Shown: positions 1 through 7,280 of the stretch, one piece after another
Position numbering within the stretch: position 1 is the stretch's first letter
Layout: each line of letters opens with the position of its first letter
From: an uncultured Oscillospiraceae bacterium
GTDB lineage: Bacteria; Bacillota; Clostridia; Oscillospirales; Acutalibacteraceae
DNA: 16,186 nucleotides
NCBI GenBank assembly: GCA_900552225.1
Contig: URYX01000022.1
Span: forward strand, 1-16,186
Reading direction: 5' to 3'
Program-made: the position numbers and the translations under genes
The notes under the pieces: generated by a model
What the model was told of the DNA's origin: nothing
Database searches by the model: none
The model's input: only the letters and a program-made list of their open reading frames with translations

Positions 1-222
1 AGCTCGAATGTCATCATTCGGGTGCCGGATACGGTTTCCGTGCGTGAGATTACCGGAGAGATTATGAGCATCAAAGAGCTTGCAGTCGGCGATTTCATTG
101 AATTGGATTACAAAGGAAAAATCAGCGGAAAGGACAGTGTGGTAACCGCAAAATGGATTAAGGTTGCCAAGGGATACCTATCGGAGTCAAGTAAAACGGA
201 TACCACCGTCACCAATTCCTGA
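1..222 (+). CDS. 3' end of an unrecognised protein (partial, starts before the window)
   Basis: The frame is open from the first base to the TGA at 220-222, so this is the last ~73 residues of a longer protein; the GTG at 22 and ATG at 64 are probably internal. Visible text such as VREITGEIMSIKEL and VGDFIELDYKGKISG suggests a small beta-rich, OB-like domain: a stretch of predicted strands around a 'GDFIEL' turn, followed by a polar Ser/Thr-rich tail. It loosely recalls DUF3221/YobA-like secreted proteins, but that is a guess and I assign no function. If the ATG at 64 were used (GGAGAG lies just before it, only ~3 nt away), the product would be a 52-residue peptide. Base composition is clearly more AT-rich than the genes to the right. 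Confidence 0.5.
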   Translation, partial: SSNVIIRVPDTVSVREITGEIMSIKELAVGDFIELDYKGKISGKDSVVTAKWIKVAKGYLSESSKTDTTVTNS

Positions 223-335
223 GAATATTGTTGTATTTCAAACGGTGAGCCAAAGAAGCGGAAAATTATTTTTTCGATGATGAATGTGTTTTCCGGGCAT
301 TGTCGTGAAAATTTTTTCGGTGGATGTTTCGACCG

Positions 336-385
336 CAAGCTAAAATACCGGGCAGCCCGTCAGGGCTGCCCGGTATTTTAGCTTG
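336..385. terminator. Bidirectional intrinsic terminator between convergent genes
   Basis: Positions 336-358 and 363-385 form a perfect 23-bp inverted repeat with a 4-nt loop (gtca). The core is GC-rich (ccgggcagccc) and the outer part is A/T-rich (taaaata / tattttag), so either strand reads as a GC hairpin followed by a U-rich segment. It sits between the end of the rightward partial CDS and the end of the leftward operon, the usual place for a shared terminator. Confidence 0.85.
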
Positions 386-461
386 TGCCGCTTACAGACA
401 AGGGGTGTAGTCCGTTTATAGCCTATGATGGCAGGATCGATAACCCTGTCTGTTTCAGCCG

Positions 462-884
462 TTACCGGCGGTCGGCCTGCAGCTCCTCCAGCCGCTGCAG
501 AATCTGTGCCCAGCCGAGTGCCGGGTCGTCGGTACCGACCACGGCCTGCTCCATGGGGCACAAATCGGTCTGTGCGCGGTTGAGAATGCGTTCGGTGCGC
601 ACGCAGCAGGAGAAGGGGAGGCCGTGTGCCGTCAGCAGTGCCGCCGCCCCCTCGGAGAGCGTGTCCGCATAAAGCTCCCGGATACCGGCCTTGAGAAACA
701 GCAGCGCCGCCGCCCGGCCGACCACACGGTCAGCGGCCGAGTACCCCGTGAGATCGCGCCCCTCGCGGAGAAGCCTGACCATCGGAGCCAACCCGCGCAA
801 ATCGCTGCAAAGCACCTCTCCGTTTTTGCAGAGCGCCAGTGTATGTCCGGGAAGCGCCTGCCGCGCCAGCTCCAGATCCGTCAT
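462..884 (-). CDS. DUF1893 family protein (cytidine-deaminase-like fold)
   Basis: A 140-residue protein. I recognise the DUF1893/TM1506 family by its ordered motifs: LALCKNGEVL near the N terminus, DRVVGRAAALLFLKAGIRE in the middle, LSEGAAALL, and the C-terminal CPMEQAV. The family has a compact alpha/beta fold related to cytidine deaminases, with no settled biochemical role. The frame is open upstream, but the ATG at 884 is chosen because it starts the family domain directly and overlaps the stop of the upstream gene by 4 bases (ATGA, 881-884), the classic signature of translational coupling. No signal peptide or membrane segment is seen, so it is cytosolic. Its coupling to an ECF S-component-like gene suggests a role linked to the imported small molecule. 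Family call fairly sure; function unknown. Confidence 0.85.
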   Translation of the reverse strand: MTDLELARQALPGHTLALCKNGEVLCSDLRGLAPMVRLLREGRDLTGYSAADRVVGRAAALLFLKAGIRELYADTLSEGAAALLTAHGLPFSCCVRTERILNRAQTDLCPMEQAVVGTDDPALGWAQILQRLEELQADRR

Positions 885-1462
885 GACCGACGCTCCCGGT
901 GCAGCAGCGCATGGATGCCGATGACCATCAGCGGCACCAGAACCAACTGCAGGCACAGCCCCGGCAGTCCCTGCACGATCTGCGACCAGACCGTGGCGGC
1001 GGTGAACGGTGCCACGGCCTCAAAGAGGAACGCCAGCAGCAGGAAGGAGGCGCGCCCGCCGACCGCGGCGGCCAGCACCGCCGGAAACGCCAGCAGCGGG
1101 TGCCGCTCCATGCGCGCGGCAAACAGGCCGGAGATGCCGGCGAACAGCGCCAGCTCCGCCATCATAAAGGGCAGACGGGCCGGGGCCGGCATCGGACTGC
1201 CGGCCCACGAGGTGAGCAGGCAGCTTACGGCCGGCGACAGCAGTCCGACGGCAAGGCCGAAGCGCGGCCCGAGCAGGCAGCCGCCGAGCAGCACCGGCAG
1301 GTACATCGGCAGCAGCGTCAGACCGGCGCGCGGCCCCGCGACGAGGTGGGCAATCTGTGGCAGAATCACGGCGAGCGCCACAATCCCGCAGGAGAGCAGT
1401 GCCTTTACCGTAAGACGCTGCCTTGTGGAGCAATGGCTTCGGATTAAGGCTTGTTCAATCAT
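881..1462 (-). CDS. ECF transporter S component-like membrane protein
   Basis: A 193-residue, very hydrophobic protein with about five to six membrane segments. The stretch LLPMYLPVLLGGCLLGPRFGLAVGLLSP, followed by a Pro-rich loop (GSPMPAPARLPFMMAEL), matches the substrate-binding S subunits of energy-coupling-factor importers: a loop between helices, then a helix with AELALFAGISGL. S subunits determine vitamin or cofactor specificity and borrow shared EcfA/A'/T subunits encoded elsewhere; none are in this window. The start is the ATG at 1462, preceded by AAAGGAG eight bases upstream; longer in-frame extensions lack this site. It follows the aldo/keto reductase gene by 67 bases on the same strand and overlaps the DUF1893 gene by 4 bases. 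The substrate cannot be read from the sequence, and no regulatory riboswitch is visible upstream. Confidence 0.75.
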   Translation of the reverse strand: MIEQALIRSHCSTRQRLTVKALLSCGIVALAVILPQIAHLVAGPRAGLTLLPMYLPVLLGGCLLGPRFGLAVGLLSPAVSCLLTSWAGSPMPAPARLPFMMAELALFAGISGLFAARMERHPLLAFPAVLAAAVGGRASFLLLAFLFEAVAPFTAATVWSQIVQGLPGLCLQLVLVPLMVIGIHALLHRERRS

Positions 1463-1529
1463 GTGAAAAACTCCTTTATTCAAGAATTGACAACACTGGG
1501 TGAGCGGCACGGCCTCCGTCTGTGCCGCA

Positions 1530-2654
1530 TTACTTTTCCGCCTCAAAGGTGTGCGCCACGTCGCGCAGCAACCGGCGGATCGGCAGATGCTGCGGGCAGG
1601 ACACCTCGCAGCGGCCGCAGCCGATGCAGTCGGAGGCTTTGCCGTTGCGCTTGGTGTAGACCTGGCTGTAGTAATAGTCAGAATCGCCCTTCGGGTGTGC
1701 GCTGTGCGCGTTCATACAGGAAAACAGATCCGGAATCAGAATGTGCCGCGGACATCCGTCCGTGCAGTAGCGGCAGGCCGTGCACGGAATGGTGTGCATC
1801 GAGCGGAAGATGGTGCATACCTTTTGGATGGCCTCCTGCTCCTCGGCATTGAGCGGCTGAAACTCCTTCATATAGGAGAGATTGTCCTGCATCTGTTCCA
1901 GGCTGCTCATGCCGGACAGCACCATGAAAATCCCCTCAAAGCCGGCGGCAAAACGGATGGCGTAGCTGGCCGGGCTGCCGCCGTGCAGATTGTCGAGGAT
2001 GCGGCGGGCCTCCTCCGGCAGGTTGACGAGCGTGCCGCCCTTGACCGGCTCCATGACCAGAATCGGTTTACCGTGCCGACGGCAGACGTCATAGCACTGG
2101 CGCCCCTGTACGGAGCTGTCGTTGTAGTCCGCATAGTTGAACTGAATCTGCACCACCTCAATCTGCGGATAGGCGGTCAGAATTTCGTCGAGCACCTCGG
2201 CGGTGTCGTGGAAGGAGATGCCGACATGGCGGATTTTTCCCTCCGCCTTGAGCTCAAAGGCCTGCTCATAGGCGCGGCAGCGGCGGTATTTCTCAAAAAT
2301 ACTCTTGTTCTGCGAGTGCATCAGATAAAAGTCGAAATAGTCCACGCCGCAGGAGGCCAGCTGACTCTCAAACAGCGGCCGTACCTCCTCCTCACTCTGG
2401 AACAGGTTGGACAGCTTGTCCGTCAGAATAAAGCTCTCGCGCGGATAGCGCTGCACGAGGCAGTCCCTGAGGGCGGTTTCGCTCTGCCCGCCGAGATAGA
2501 TGCGGGCAGTGTCGAAATAATTGAAGCCCTCGGCCATAAAGAGGTCGATCATTTTCCGGAATGCGTCGTAATCGACACGGCCATCCTGCAGGGACAGCCG
2601 CATACAGCCGAATCCGAAATTCCTGTTGACACCGTCAAAATACCTGATATCCAT
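1530..2654 (-). CDS. Aldo/keto reductase with C-terminal 4Fe-4S domain
   Basis: A 374-residue cytosolic oxidoreductase. Residues ~1-270 form an aldo/keto reductase (beta/alpha)8 barrel with the complete catalytic tetrad: Asp48 and Tyr53 in FDTARIYLGG, Lys80 in ILTDKL and His113 in FYLMHS. Residues ~285-355 add two ferredoxin-type Cys motifs: Cys291/294/297/301 (CTACRYCTDGCP) and Cys343/346/349/353 (CIGCGRCEVSCP), expected to bind two 4Fe-4S clusters. This architecture is common in anaerobes; the usual substrate is unknown, and electron transfer between NAD(P)H and a ferredoxin-like partner is plausible. The start at 2654 (MDIRYF) is chosen because the family normally begins there and AAAGGA lies upstream; an alternative start lies 9 codons earlier. 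It is the first gene of the leftward operon, behind a promoter at 2699-2729. Confidence 0.9.
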   Translation of the reverse strand: MDIRYFDGVNRNFGFGCMRLSLQDGRVDYDAFRKMIDLFMAEGFNYFDTARIYLGGQSETALRDCLVQRYPRESFILTDKLSNLFQSEEEVRPLFESQLASCGVDYFDFYLMHSQNKSIFEKYRRCRAYEQAFELKAEGKIRHVGISFHDTAEVLDEILTAYPQIEVVQIQFNYADYNDSSVQGRQCYDVCRRHGKPILVMEPVKGGTLVNLPEEARRILDNLHGGSPASYAIRFAAGFEGIFMVLSGMSSLEQMQDNLSYMKEFQPLNAEEQEAIQKVCTIFRSMHTIPCTACRYCTDGCPRHILIPDLFSCMNAHSAHPKGDSDYYYSQVYTKRNGKASDCIGCGRCEVSCPQHLPIRRLLRDVAHTFEAEK

Positions 2655-2698
2655 AAGAAAATCCGTCCTTTCCGACAGCATGGTCTGAGATTTTCTTC

Positions 2699-2729
2699 AT
2701 TATACAGCTTAAACCTTACTTTAAGTCAA
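2699..2729 (-). promoter_or_regulatory. Sigma-A-like promoter for the aldo/keto reductase operon
   Basis: Reading the minus strand, TTGACT (2729-2724) and TATAAT (2704-2699) are separated by 19 bases. Both hexamers are near-consensus but the spacer is longer than the optimal 17. It lies ~45 bases upstream of the chosen start codon and diverges from the gdhA promoter. Confidence 0.5.
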
Positions 2730-2749
2730 GCTCCTTTTTGCATTTTTCG

Positions 2750-2793
2750 GCCGGAGAGCGAAAAAACGGTATTTTCCCCGTCCTCCGGCTTTT
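2750..2793. other. Terminator-like hairpin in the divergent intergenic region
   Basis: GCCGGAG (2750-2756) pairs with CTCCGGC (2783-2789), with an inner ACGG/CCGT stem (2766-2769 with 2778-2781), and is followed by TTTT. It has the shape of an intrinsic terminator, but no rightward gene lies upstream of it. It separates the two divergent promoters and may act as an insulator or operator; its role is unknown. Confidence 0.4.
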
Positions 2794-2805
2794 CAAAAAT
2801 ATTTC

Positions 2806-2834
2806 TTGCAAAACGGCGCGGGATGGTGTACAAT
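2806..2834 (+). promoter_or_regulatory. Sigma-A promoter of gdhA
   Basis: TTGCAA (2806-2811), a 17-base spacer, and TACAAT (2829-2834). A start near 2841 would give a ~70-nt leader ahead of gdhA. Confidence 0.75.
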
Positions 2835-2853
2835 GAATTCCATATTTTAAACA

Positions 2854-2887
2854 GTTAAAGCAACGCCGCTGCCAGCGGCGCTTTAAC
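2854..2887 (+). promoter_or_regulatory. Hairpin in the gdhA 5' leader
   Basis: GTTAAAG (2854-2860) pairs with CTTTAAC (2881-2887), and CGCCGCTG with CAGCGGCG inside it, leaving a short internal bulge (CAA). The hairpin ends about ten bases before the AAGGGAG ribosome site, so it could influence translation or mRNA stability. There is no T-run after it, so it is not a terminator. Confidence 0.5.
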
Positions 2888-2911
2888 CGAGTGGGAAGGG
2901 AGCTTTTGTCT

Positions 2912-4243
2912 ATGTCATATGTAGATCGTATTCTGCAGCAGGTGCGCGAGAAGAACGCCGAGCAGAAGGAATTTATTCAGGCCGCCACCGAAGTGCTGGA
3001 ATCGCTTCGTCCGGTTATCGATGCCAACCCTCAGTTTGAGCAGAACGCGCTGCTCGAGCGCCTGGTGGAGCCGGAGCGCGTCATCATCTTCCGCGTGCCG
3101 TGGGTGGACGATCAGGGAAAAACGCAGGTGAACCGCGGCTTCCGCGTGCAGTTCAACAGCGCCATCGGCCCGTATAAGGGCGGCCTGCGCCTGCACCCCT
3201 CCGTCAACCTCGGCATCATCAAATTCCTCGGCTTTGAACAGATTTTCAAGAATTCGCTGACCGGCCTGCCCATCGGCGGCGGCAAGGGCGGCTCGGACTT
3301 TGACCCGAAGGGCAAATCCGACCGCGAGGTCATGGCCTTCTGCCAGAGCTTCATGACCGAGCTGTACCGCCATATCGGCGCAGATACGGATGTTCCGGCA
3401 GGCGATATCGGCGTCGGCGCGCGCGAAATCGGTTATCTGTACGGCCAGTATAAGCGCCTGACCGGCCTGTACGAGGGCGTACTGACCGGCAAGGGCCTGA
3501 CCTACGGCGGCTCGCTCGCGCGGACACAGGCCACCGGCTACGGCCTGGTGTATTTCACCGATGAGATGCTGAAGGTCAAGGGCGATTCGTTCAAGGGCAA
3601 GACCGTGGTGGTGTCCGGCTCGGGCAACGTGGCCATCTACGCTGTCGAAAAGGCGCAGGAGCTCGGGGCCAGGGTGGTCGCCATGAGCGATTCCAACGGC
3701 TTCGTCTACGACGCGGACGGCATCGACCTCGCCGCCGTGAAGGAGATTAAGGAGGGCCGCCGCGGCCGCATCCGCGAATACATCGAGACGCATCCGACGG
3801 CGGAGTATCACGAGGGTCACGGCATCTGGGGCATCAAGTGCGACATCGCGCTGCCCTGCGCCACGCAGAACGAGCTGGATCTGGACGATGCCAAGGCGCT
3901 GGTGAGCAACGGTGTCCGCTACGTGGCGGAGGGCGCCAACATGCCGACGACGCTGGAGGCGACCGAGTATCTGCGTGCGAACGGCGTGGTGTTTGCGCCG
4001 GGCAAGGCGGCAAACGCGGGCGGCGTGGCGACCTCGGCTCTGGAGATGAGCCAGAACTCGCAGCGCCTGAGCTGGACGTTCGAGGAAGTGGACGAGAAGC
4101 TGCATAATATCATGATCGGTATCCATAAGAATGCCTATGAGGCGGCAAAGCAGTACGGCGAGGAAGGCAACTATGTCATGGGCGCCAACATTGCCGGCTT
4201 TATGAAGGTGGCGGAGGCCATGCTCGCACAGGGCGTGGTGTAA
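2912..4243 (+). CDS. gdhA: NADP-type glutamate dehydrogenase
   Basis: A 443-residue cytosolic enzyme, very close to the ~447 residues usual for hexameric bacterial GdhA. It interconverts 2-oxoglutarate plus ammonium and L-glutamate and links nitrogen assimilation to central carbon metabolism. Visible landmarks are the substrate loop GPYKGGLRLHPSVN, the active-site loop PIGGGKGGSDFDPKGK with catalytic Lys125, DVPAGDIGVGAREIG, and the Rossmann motif SGSGNVA followed by MSDSNG, which is the form seen in NADP-dependent enzymes. The ATG at 2912 is preferred over an in-frame ATG 7 codons upstream because AAGGGAG lies nine bases before it and MSYVDRIL is the typical beginning. It is monocistronic, with promoter 2806-2834, a leader hairpin and a strong terminator at 4263-4300. 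Cofactor preference is inferred from family motifs. Confidence 0.96.
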   Translation: MSYVDRILQQVREKNAEQKEFIQAATEVLESLRPVIDANPQFEQNALLERLVEPERVIIFRVPWVDDQGKTQVNRGFRVQFNSAIGPYKGGLRLHPSVNLGIIKFLGFEQIFKNSLTGLPIGGGKGGSDFDPKGKSDREVMAFCQSFMTELYRHIGADTDVPAGDIGVGAREIGYLYGQYKRLTGLYEGVLTGKGLTYGGSLARTQATGYGLVYFTDEMLKVKGDSFKGKTVVVSGSGNVAIYAVEKAQELGARVVAMSDSNGFVYDADGIDLAAVKEIKEGRRGRIREYIETHPTAEYHEGHGIWGIKCDIALPCATQNELDLDDAKALVSNGVRYVAEGANMPTTLEATEYLRANGVVFAPGKAANAGGVATSALEMSQNSQRLSWTFEEVDEKLHNIMIGIHKNAYEAAKQYGEEGNYVMGANIAGFMKVAEAMLAQGVV

Positions 4244-4262
4244 TCCGCACGGTACGAATGAC

Positions 4263-4300
4263 AAGCGGCGGGGAGTCTTGGCTCCCCGCCGCTTTCCTTT
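4263..4300 (+). terminator. Intrinsic terminator of gdhA
   Basis: Positions 4263-4275 (aagcggcggggag) pair perfectly with 4282-4294 across a 6-nt loop, followed by tccttt. It lies 20 bases after the gdhA stop. Confidence 0.88.
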
Positions 4301-4365
4301 ATCCCGCCGCGCGCATATCCGCCGCCTTTGTCTCATACACTGAAGCACAGGGGAGGCGATACCGC

Positions 4366-5217
4366 ATGACCAGGGGAAAACAGACGGCGCTGCGGCTTGC
4401 GGCGGGCTATCTGATCGGCGTGGGCGCAGTGGCCCCGGGCCTTTCGGGCGGCGCCGTCGCCGTCGTATTCGGGGTTTATCAGCGGCTGGTGGAGGCGGTC
4501 GCCCACCTGCACCGGGATTTCCGGAAAAACATGGGCTATCTGCTGCCGCTCGGGCTCGGCGGGATGCTCGGCGTGGTGTCGCTCGGCCGGGTGCTGACCC
4601 TGTGCTTCGCCCTCTGGCCGGAGCCGACGCGGGCGGTATTCCTCGGGCTGATGGCGGGGACGCTCCCCTTTGTGGCGCGCAGCGCCGCGCGCGACGGCAT
4701 GCGCCCGTGGTACGTGCTGCTGACGGCCGCCTCCTTCGGCGGGGGACTGTGGCTGTTTCTGCGGGCGGGCGAGGCCGCTCCCTCGGCGGAGCTTACGTTC
4801 GGACAGCTGCTGCTGTGCGGCGGAATCCTCGGCTTCGGAACGGTCGTTCCGGGCGTCAGCTCGTCGTTTATTCTGCTGTCGCTCGGCTGCTATGAGTCGG
4901 TGCTGCGGGTAATCGACGGGGAGAACTGGCGGGGTGCCCTGCCGCTGCTGCTCGGCTTCGGCGGCAGCGCTCTGCTGCTGCTGAAGCTGGTGGAGGTGCT
5001 GTACTGCCGCTGGTACGGAGCCATGAGCTTTACGGTGCTCGGCTTGGTGCTGTCCTCCATGGTGCCGGTCTGCCCGCCGCTGCGGCCGGATCGGGGCAGT
5101 GCTCTGCTGCTGCTGACGGCACTCTGCTGCGCGGTGCTGTCCTATATCGCCATGCGGTGGATGGGGGCGGCGCGGCCGCGTGCGGCCTCTCCGGAGCCGG
5201 ATAGAAATCATGGCTGA
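4366..5217 (+). CDS. DUF368 membrane protein, candidate undecaprenyl-phosphate translocase
   Basis: A 283-residue polytopic membrane protein with about eight hydrophobic segments. The DUF368 family is recognised by two related Pro-Gly-x-Ser motifs, one near each end of an internal duplication: VAPGLSGGAVAVVFGVYQ (P24-G25-L-S27) and VVPGVSSSFILLSLGCYE (P162-G163-V-S165). DUF368 proteins (PopT in Vibrio) have been linked to recycling of the lipid carrier undecaprenyl phosphate across the membrane for cell-wall synthesis; the exact substrate here is inferred from the family. The ATG at 4366 follows GGGGAGG at a nine-base spacing; the upstream in-frame ATG at 4258 would run the coding sequence through the gdhA terminator and is rejected. 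No separate promoter is obvious, so some read-through from gdhA is possible. The Arg/Pro-rich C-terminal tail is cytosolic or extracellular. Confidence 0.85.
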   Translation: MTRGKQTALRLAAGYLIGVGAVAPGLSGGAVAVVFGVYQRLVEAVAHLHRDFRKNMGYLLPLGLGGMLGVVSLGRVLTLCFALWPEPTRAVFLGLMAGTLPFVARSAARDGMRPWYVLLTAASFGGGLWLFLRAGEAAPSAELTFGQLLLCGGILGFGTVVPGVSSSFILLSLGCYESVLRVIDGENWRGALPLLLGFGGSALLLLKLVEVLYCRWYGAMSFTVLGLVLSSMVPVCPPLRPDRGSALLLLTALCCAVLSYIAMRWMGAARPRAASPEPDRNHG

Positions 5218-5558
5218 ATTTTACAGAAAATTCAAAAACACAAAAATCAGAGGGCTTTTTTTGGCAAAATTCCGGGAACATTCTCGAAAAGGGGTTGACA
5301 AACCCTCGGCAGTTTGTTAAAATGGGGGAGCAGTGAAACAGAAAATACTGTGTTTTGCGTCACACCGCCGTTGAATTCCGCCGTGTTTAGAAATCGTTTA
5401 CCAAGGCTTTCCTGAGCCGAAAATCCGGGGTGCGGGCCGCCTGGCGCGGCGTGCTCCGGAGGGTGGCCCGGGGGACAGTGACGGAGCGTTCGGGGATCGG
5501 CCGGTGTTCCGGCGCGAAGCGCATTATTTTCGCTTGAAAAGAATGGAGAGTGTTATTT
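5218..5558 (+). other. Intergenic region and long leader upstream of the solute-binding lipoprotein
   Basis: 341 bases without a gene. 5218-5294 is A/T-rich, with a small AT hairpin just after the DUF368 stop but no convincing terminator. From the promoter at 5295-5323 onward is a GC-rich untranslated leader of ~230 nt with several short stems (for example gccgc/gcggc near 5437-5451, and aagcg/cgctt near 5518-5535). I could not match it to any riboswitch consensus I know. Confidence 0.5.
5295..5323 (+). promoter_or_regulatory. Strong sigma-A promoter of the solute-binding lipoprotein gene
   Basis: TTGACA (5295-5300, perfect consensus), a 17-base spacer, and TAAAAT (5318-5323). Transcription from about 5330 gives a ~230-nt leader before the GTG start at 5559. 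Confidence 0.8.
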
Positions 5559-7022
5559 GTGAAAAAAGTCATGCGTTTGTCCTGCATCGTCATGGCGCTG
5601 CTGATGGCGCTCGCGGTGTTTGCCGGATGCTCGAATACCCCCGCGGAGTCCGGAACCAGCAAGCCGGGAAGCACGCCCTCCTCCGGCGACTCCTCCAAGG
5701 ACGACACCTATGCGGGCACGGCACTGGATAATATCGAAAAGGGTCTGTTTGATTTCGGCGGGATGACGATCACGCTGGCGGATCCGTATAATCACAATCT
5801 GACACCGGGTCTGTCCGAGGCGACCGATCGCCTGATTGAGCGCATCGCGCTGCTGAAGGAAAACTGGAACGTCAACTTCGAGTTCAAGACCATTGATGCG
5901 GACGCTTATTGGGATAACATGGTTACGGCGGTTATGGGCGGCAATCCCTACGGCGACATCATGTTTGCCTTCCCGTGGATGATGACCGACTGGATTGCCG
6001 GCGGCGCTCCCCGCGACCTGAAGCCCGTGATTGACGAGCTCGGCCTGAACCTGAACGACGGTACGTACACCAAGATGGTCATCGACGACAACACGATCGG
6101 CAATAAGATCTTCGGCCTGGCCCGCGGCTACAACAAGCTGCAGTACAGCCTGATCTACAACCCGAAGATGTTTGCGAACAAGGGCCTTGAGGATCCGAAC
6201 GCCCTGATCGAAAAGGGCGCCAAGTGGGATTTCGACACGCTGCGCGACTATGCGCAGAAGCTGACGGAGTTCAATACGGACGGCGATCTCGTTTCGCTCG
6301 GCCTGACCGCGGCCGGCACCCGTCAGATCATGGCCTCCTTTGTGCTGTCCAACGGCGGCCAATTCATCAAGTTCGATGCGGACGGCATGCCGTCCTTTGC
6401 GCTGAACGACGCGAAGGGCCTGGAAGCGCTGAAGTATTTTGAGGACATGGCCTATACCGATAAGTCCTTCACCTCGATGGATTGGCAGGATGCGGCCGAT
6501 CAGCTGCTCAACGGCAAGGTCGGTATGTATATCTGCGAGGAGTGGGTCGCGGAGTATATCCAGCAGACCGCGGCCGAGAACGCCATGGACGACAGCTATG
6601 CGCTGACCTACTTCCCGAAGGGCCCCCAGGGCACGGAGTTCCTGGATGTCAGCTACGGCGGCAACTCCTACTGGATTCCGTCCACGATCGATGCCGAGCG
6701 TGCAAAGGCGGCTCTGGCCTGCTACTGCGCTCTGTATTTCCCGCGCAATGACGTCAGCAAGGCGGATGCGGTCATGCAGCGCGCTGAGGAGCTGTTCGCG
6801 GACGAGGCTTCGGCCAAGGTGTATCAGGACATCGTCATGAATGACCGTGCCCGCTCGGCCGGCTTTGCGCGGATGGGCCTGAACGAGATTCTCGGCTACG
6901 TCAGCGAGGATCTGATGCTCGGCGTCGGCACCCCGCAGTCCGTCCTCGGCAACTACGAGGGCGAAATCGCCGGCCTGCTGCAGGACAGCGGTTATGTCAG
7001 CGTGCTGAAGGGACAGCAGTAA
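5559..7022 (+). CDS. Sugar-type extracellular solute-binding lipoprotein (orphan)
   Basis: A 487-residue ABC-type solute-binding protein of the family-1 (sugar/oligosaccharide) kind. Residues 1-23 are a lipoprotein signal ending VFAG-Cys24, so the mature protein is lipid-anchored on the outer face of the membrane; a Ser/Gly/Pro-rich linker runs to about residue 50. The body shows typical family features: GMTITLADPY near the start of lobe 1, GDIMFAFPWMMTDW, YSLIYNPKMF, GLTAAGT, NGKVGMYICEEW, and SYGGNSYWIPS in the ligand cleft, with many aromatics suited to sugar stacking. GTG at 5559 is chosen because GGAGAG lies eight bases upstream; the alternative GTG at 5550 overlaps that site. No permease or ATPase gene is adjacent, so it either shares a distant transporter or works as a binding protein. 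It is followed by its own terminator and then three barrel-type lipoproteins. Confidence 0.88.
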   Translation: MKKVMRLSCIVMALLMALAVFAGCSNTPAESGTSKPGSTPSSGDSSKDDTYAGTALDNIEKGLFDFGGMTITLADPYNHNLTPGLSEATDRLIERIALLKENWNVNFEFKTIDADAYWDNMVTAVMGGNPYGDIMFAFPWMMTDWIAGGAPRDLKPVIDELGLNLNDGTYTKMVIDDNTIGNKIFGLARGYNKLQYSLIYNPKMFANKGLEDPNALIEKGAKWDFDTLRDYAQKLTEFNTDGDLVSLGLTAAGTRQIMASFVLSNGGQFIKFDADGMPSFALNDAKGLEALKYFEDMAYTDKSFTSMDWQDAADQLLNGKVGMYICEEWVAEYIQQTAAENAMDDSYALTYFPKGPQGTEFLDVSYGGNSYWIPSTIDAERAKAALACYCALYFPRNDVSKADAVMQRAEELFADEASAKVYQDIVMNDRARSAGFARMGLNEILGYVSEDLMLGVGTPQSVLGNYEGEIAGLLQDSGYVSVLKGQQ

Positions 7023-7063
7023 CCCTGCGCTTCTCCCTGAAGCGGGACAGGTAAGAAAAAGGA

Positions 7064-7101
7064 CAGCAGCCGGGGAAATCCCCTCTCCGGCTGCTGTTTC
7101 G
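7064..7101 (+). terminator. Intrinsic terminator after the solute-binding lipoprotein
   Basis: ACAGCAGCCGG (7064-7074) pairs perfectly with CCGGCTGCTGT (7088-7098), followed by TTT and preceded by an A-run. An inner gggg/cccc pairing is an alternative apex. Some read-through into the downstream lipoprotein genes is possible because no clear promoter was found before them. Confidence 0.8.
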
Positions 7102-7233
7102 CTGGCTTTGAACGGTGCGCCTCCCTCTTTTGCGGGAGACGGCCGTTCGGCAAAGCAATCGGGAAGACATGCCGCTTCGGAAGCAATGCCGCCCGGATGG
7201 CTTTGTCTGTTCACAAAAAAGAAATCGGTTTCG

Positions 7234-7266
7234 CCTCCCGACGGAATTAGGACCGTCGGCCGGAGG
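7234..7266 (+). promoter_or_regulatory. Hairpin just upstream of the first barrel-lipoprotein ribosome site
   Basis: CCGACGG (7238-7244) pairs with CCGTCGG (7253-7259) across an 8-nt loop, extended by CCTC (7234-7237) with GAGG (7263-7266) past a 3-nt bulge. It ends two bases before the AGGAGG at 7269-7274 and has no T-run, so a translational control element or a 5' stabiliser is more likely than a terminator. Confidence 0.45.
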
Positions 7267-7280
7267 ATAGGAGGAAAATG

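Noticed and set aside
1500..2858. 452-codon plus-strand open frame opposite the aldo/keto reductase
   Set aside because: The minus strand encodes an intact reductase with catalytic and Fe-S residues; the plus-strand text has no motifs and runs over two promoters.
2915..4348. 477-codon minus-strand open frame opposite gdhA
   Set aside because: The plus strand is unambiguous glutamate dehydrogenase; the antisense product is low-complexity and passes through the gdhA terminator.
4258..4365. N-terminal extension of the DUF368 protein from an upstream in-frame ATG
   Set aside because: It would translate the gdhA terminator hairpin and has no ribosome site; the ATG at 4366 has GGGGAGG upstream and begins the family domain.
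7101..7260. A promoter for the first barrel lipoprotein
   Set aside because: A TTGTCT near 7203 has no matching -10 at usable spacing; no convincing promoter pair was found.
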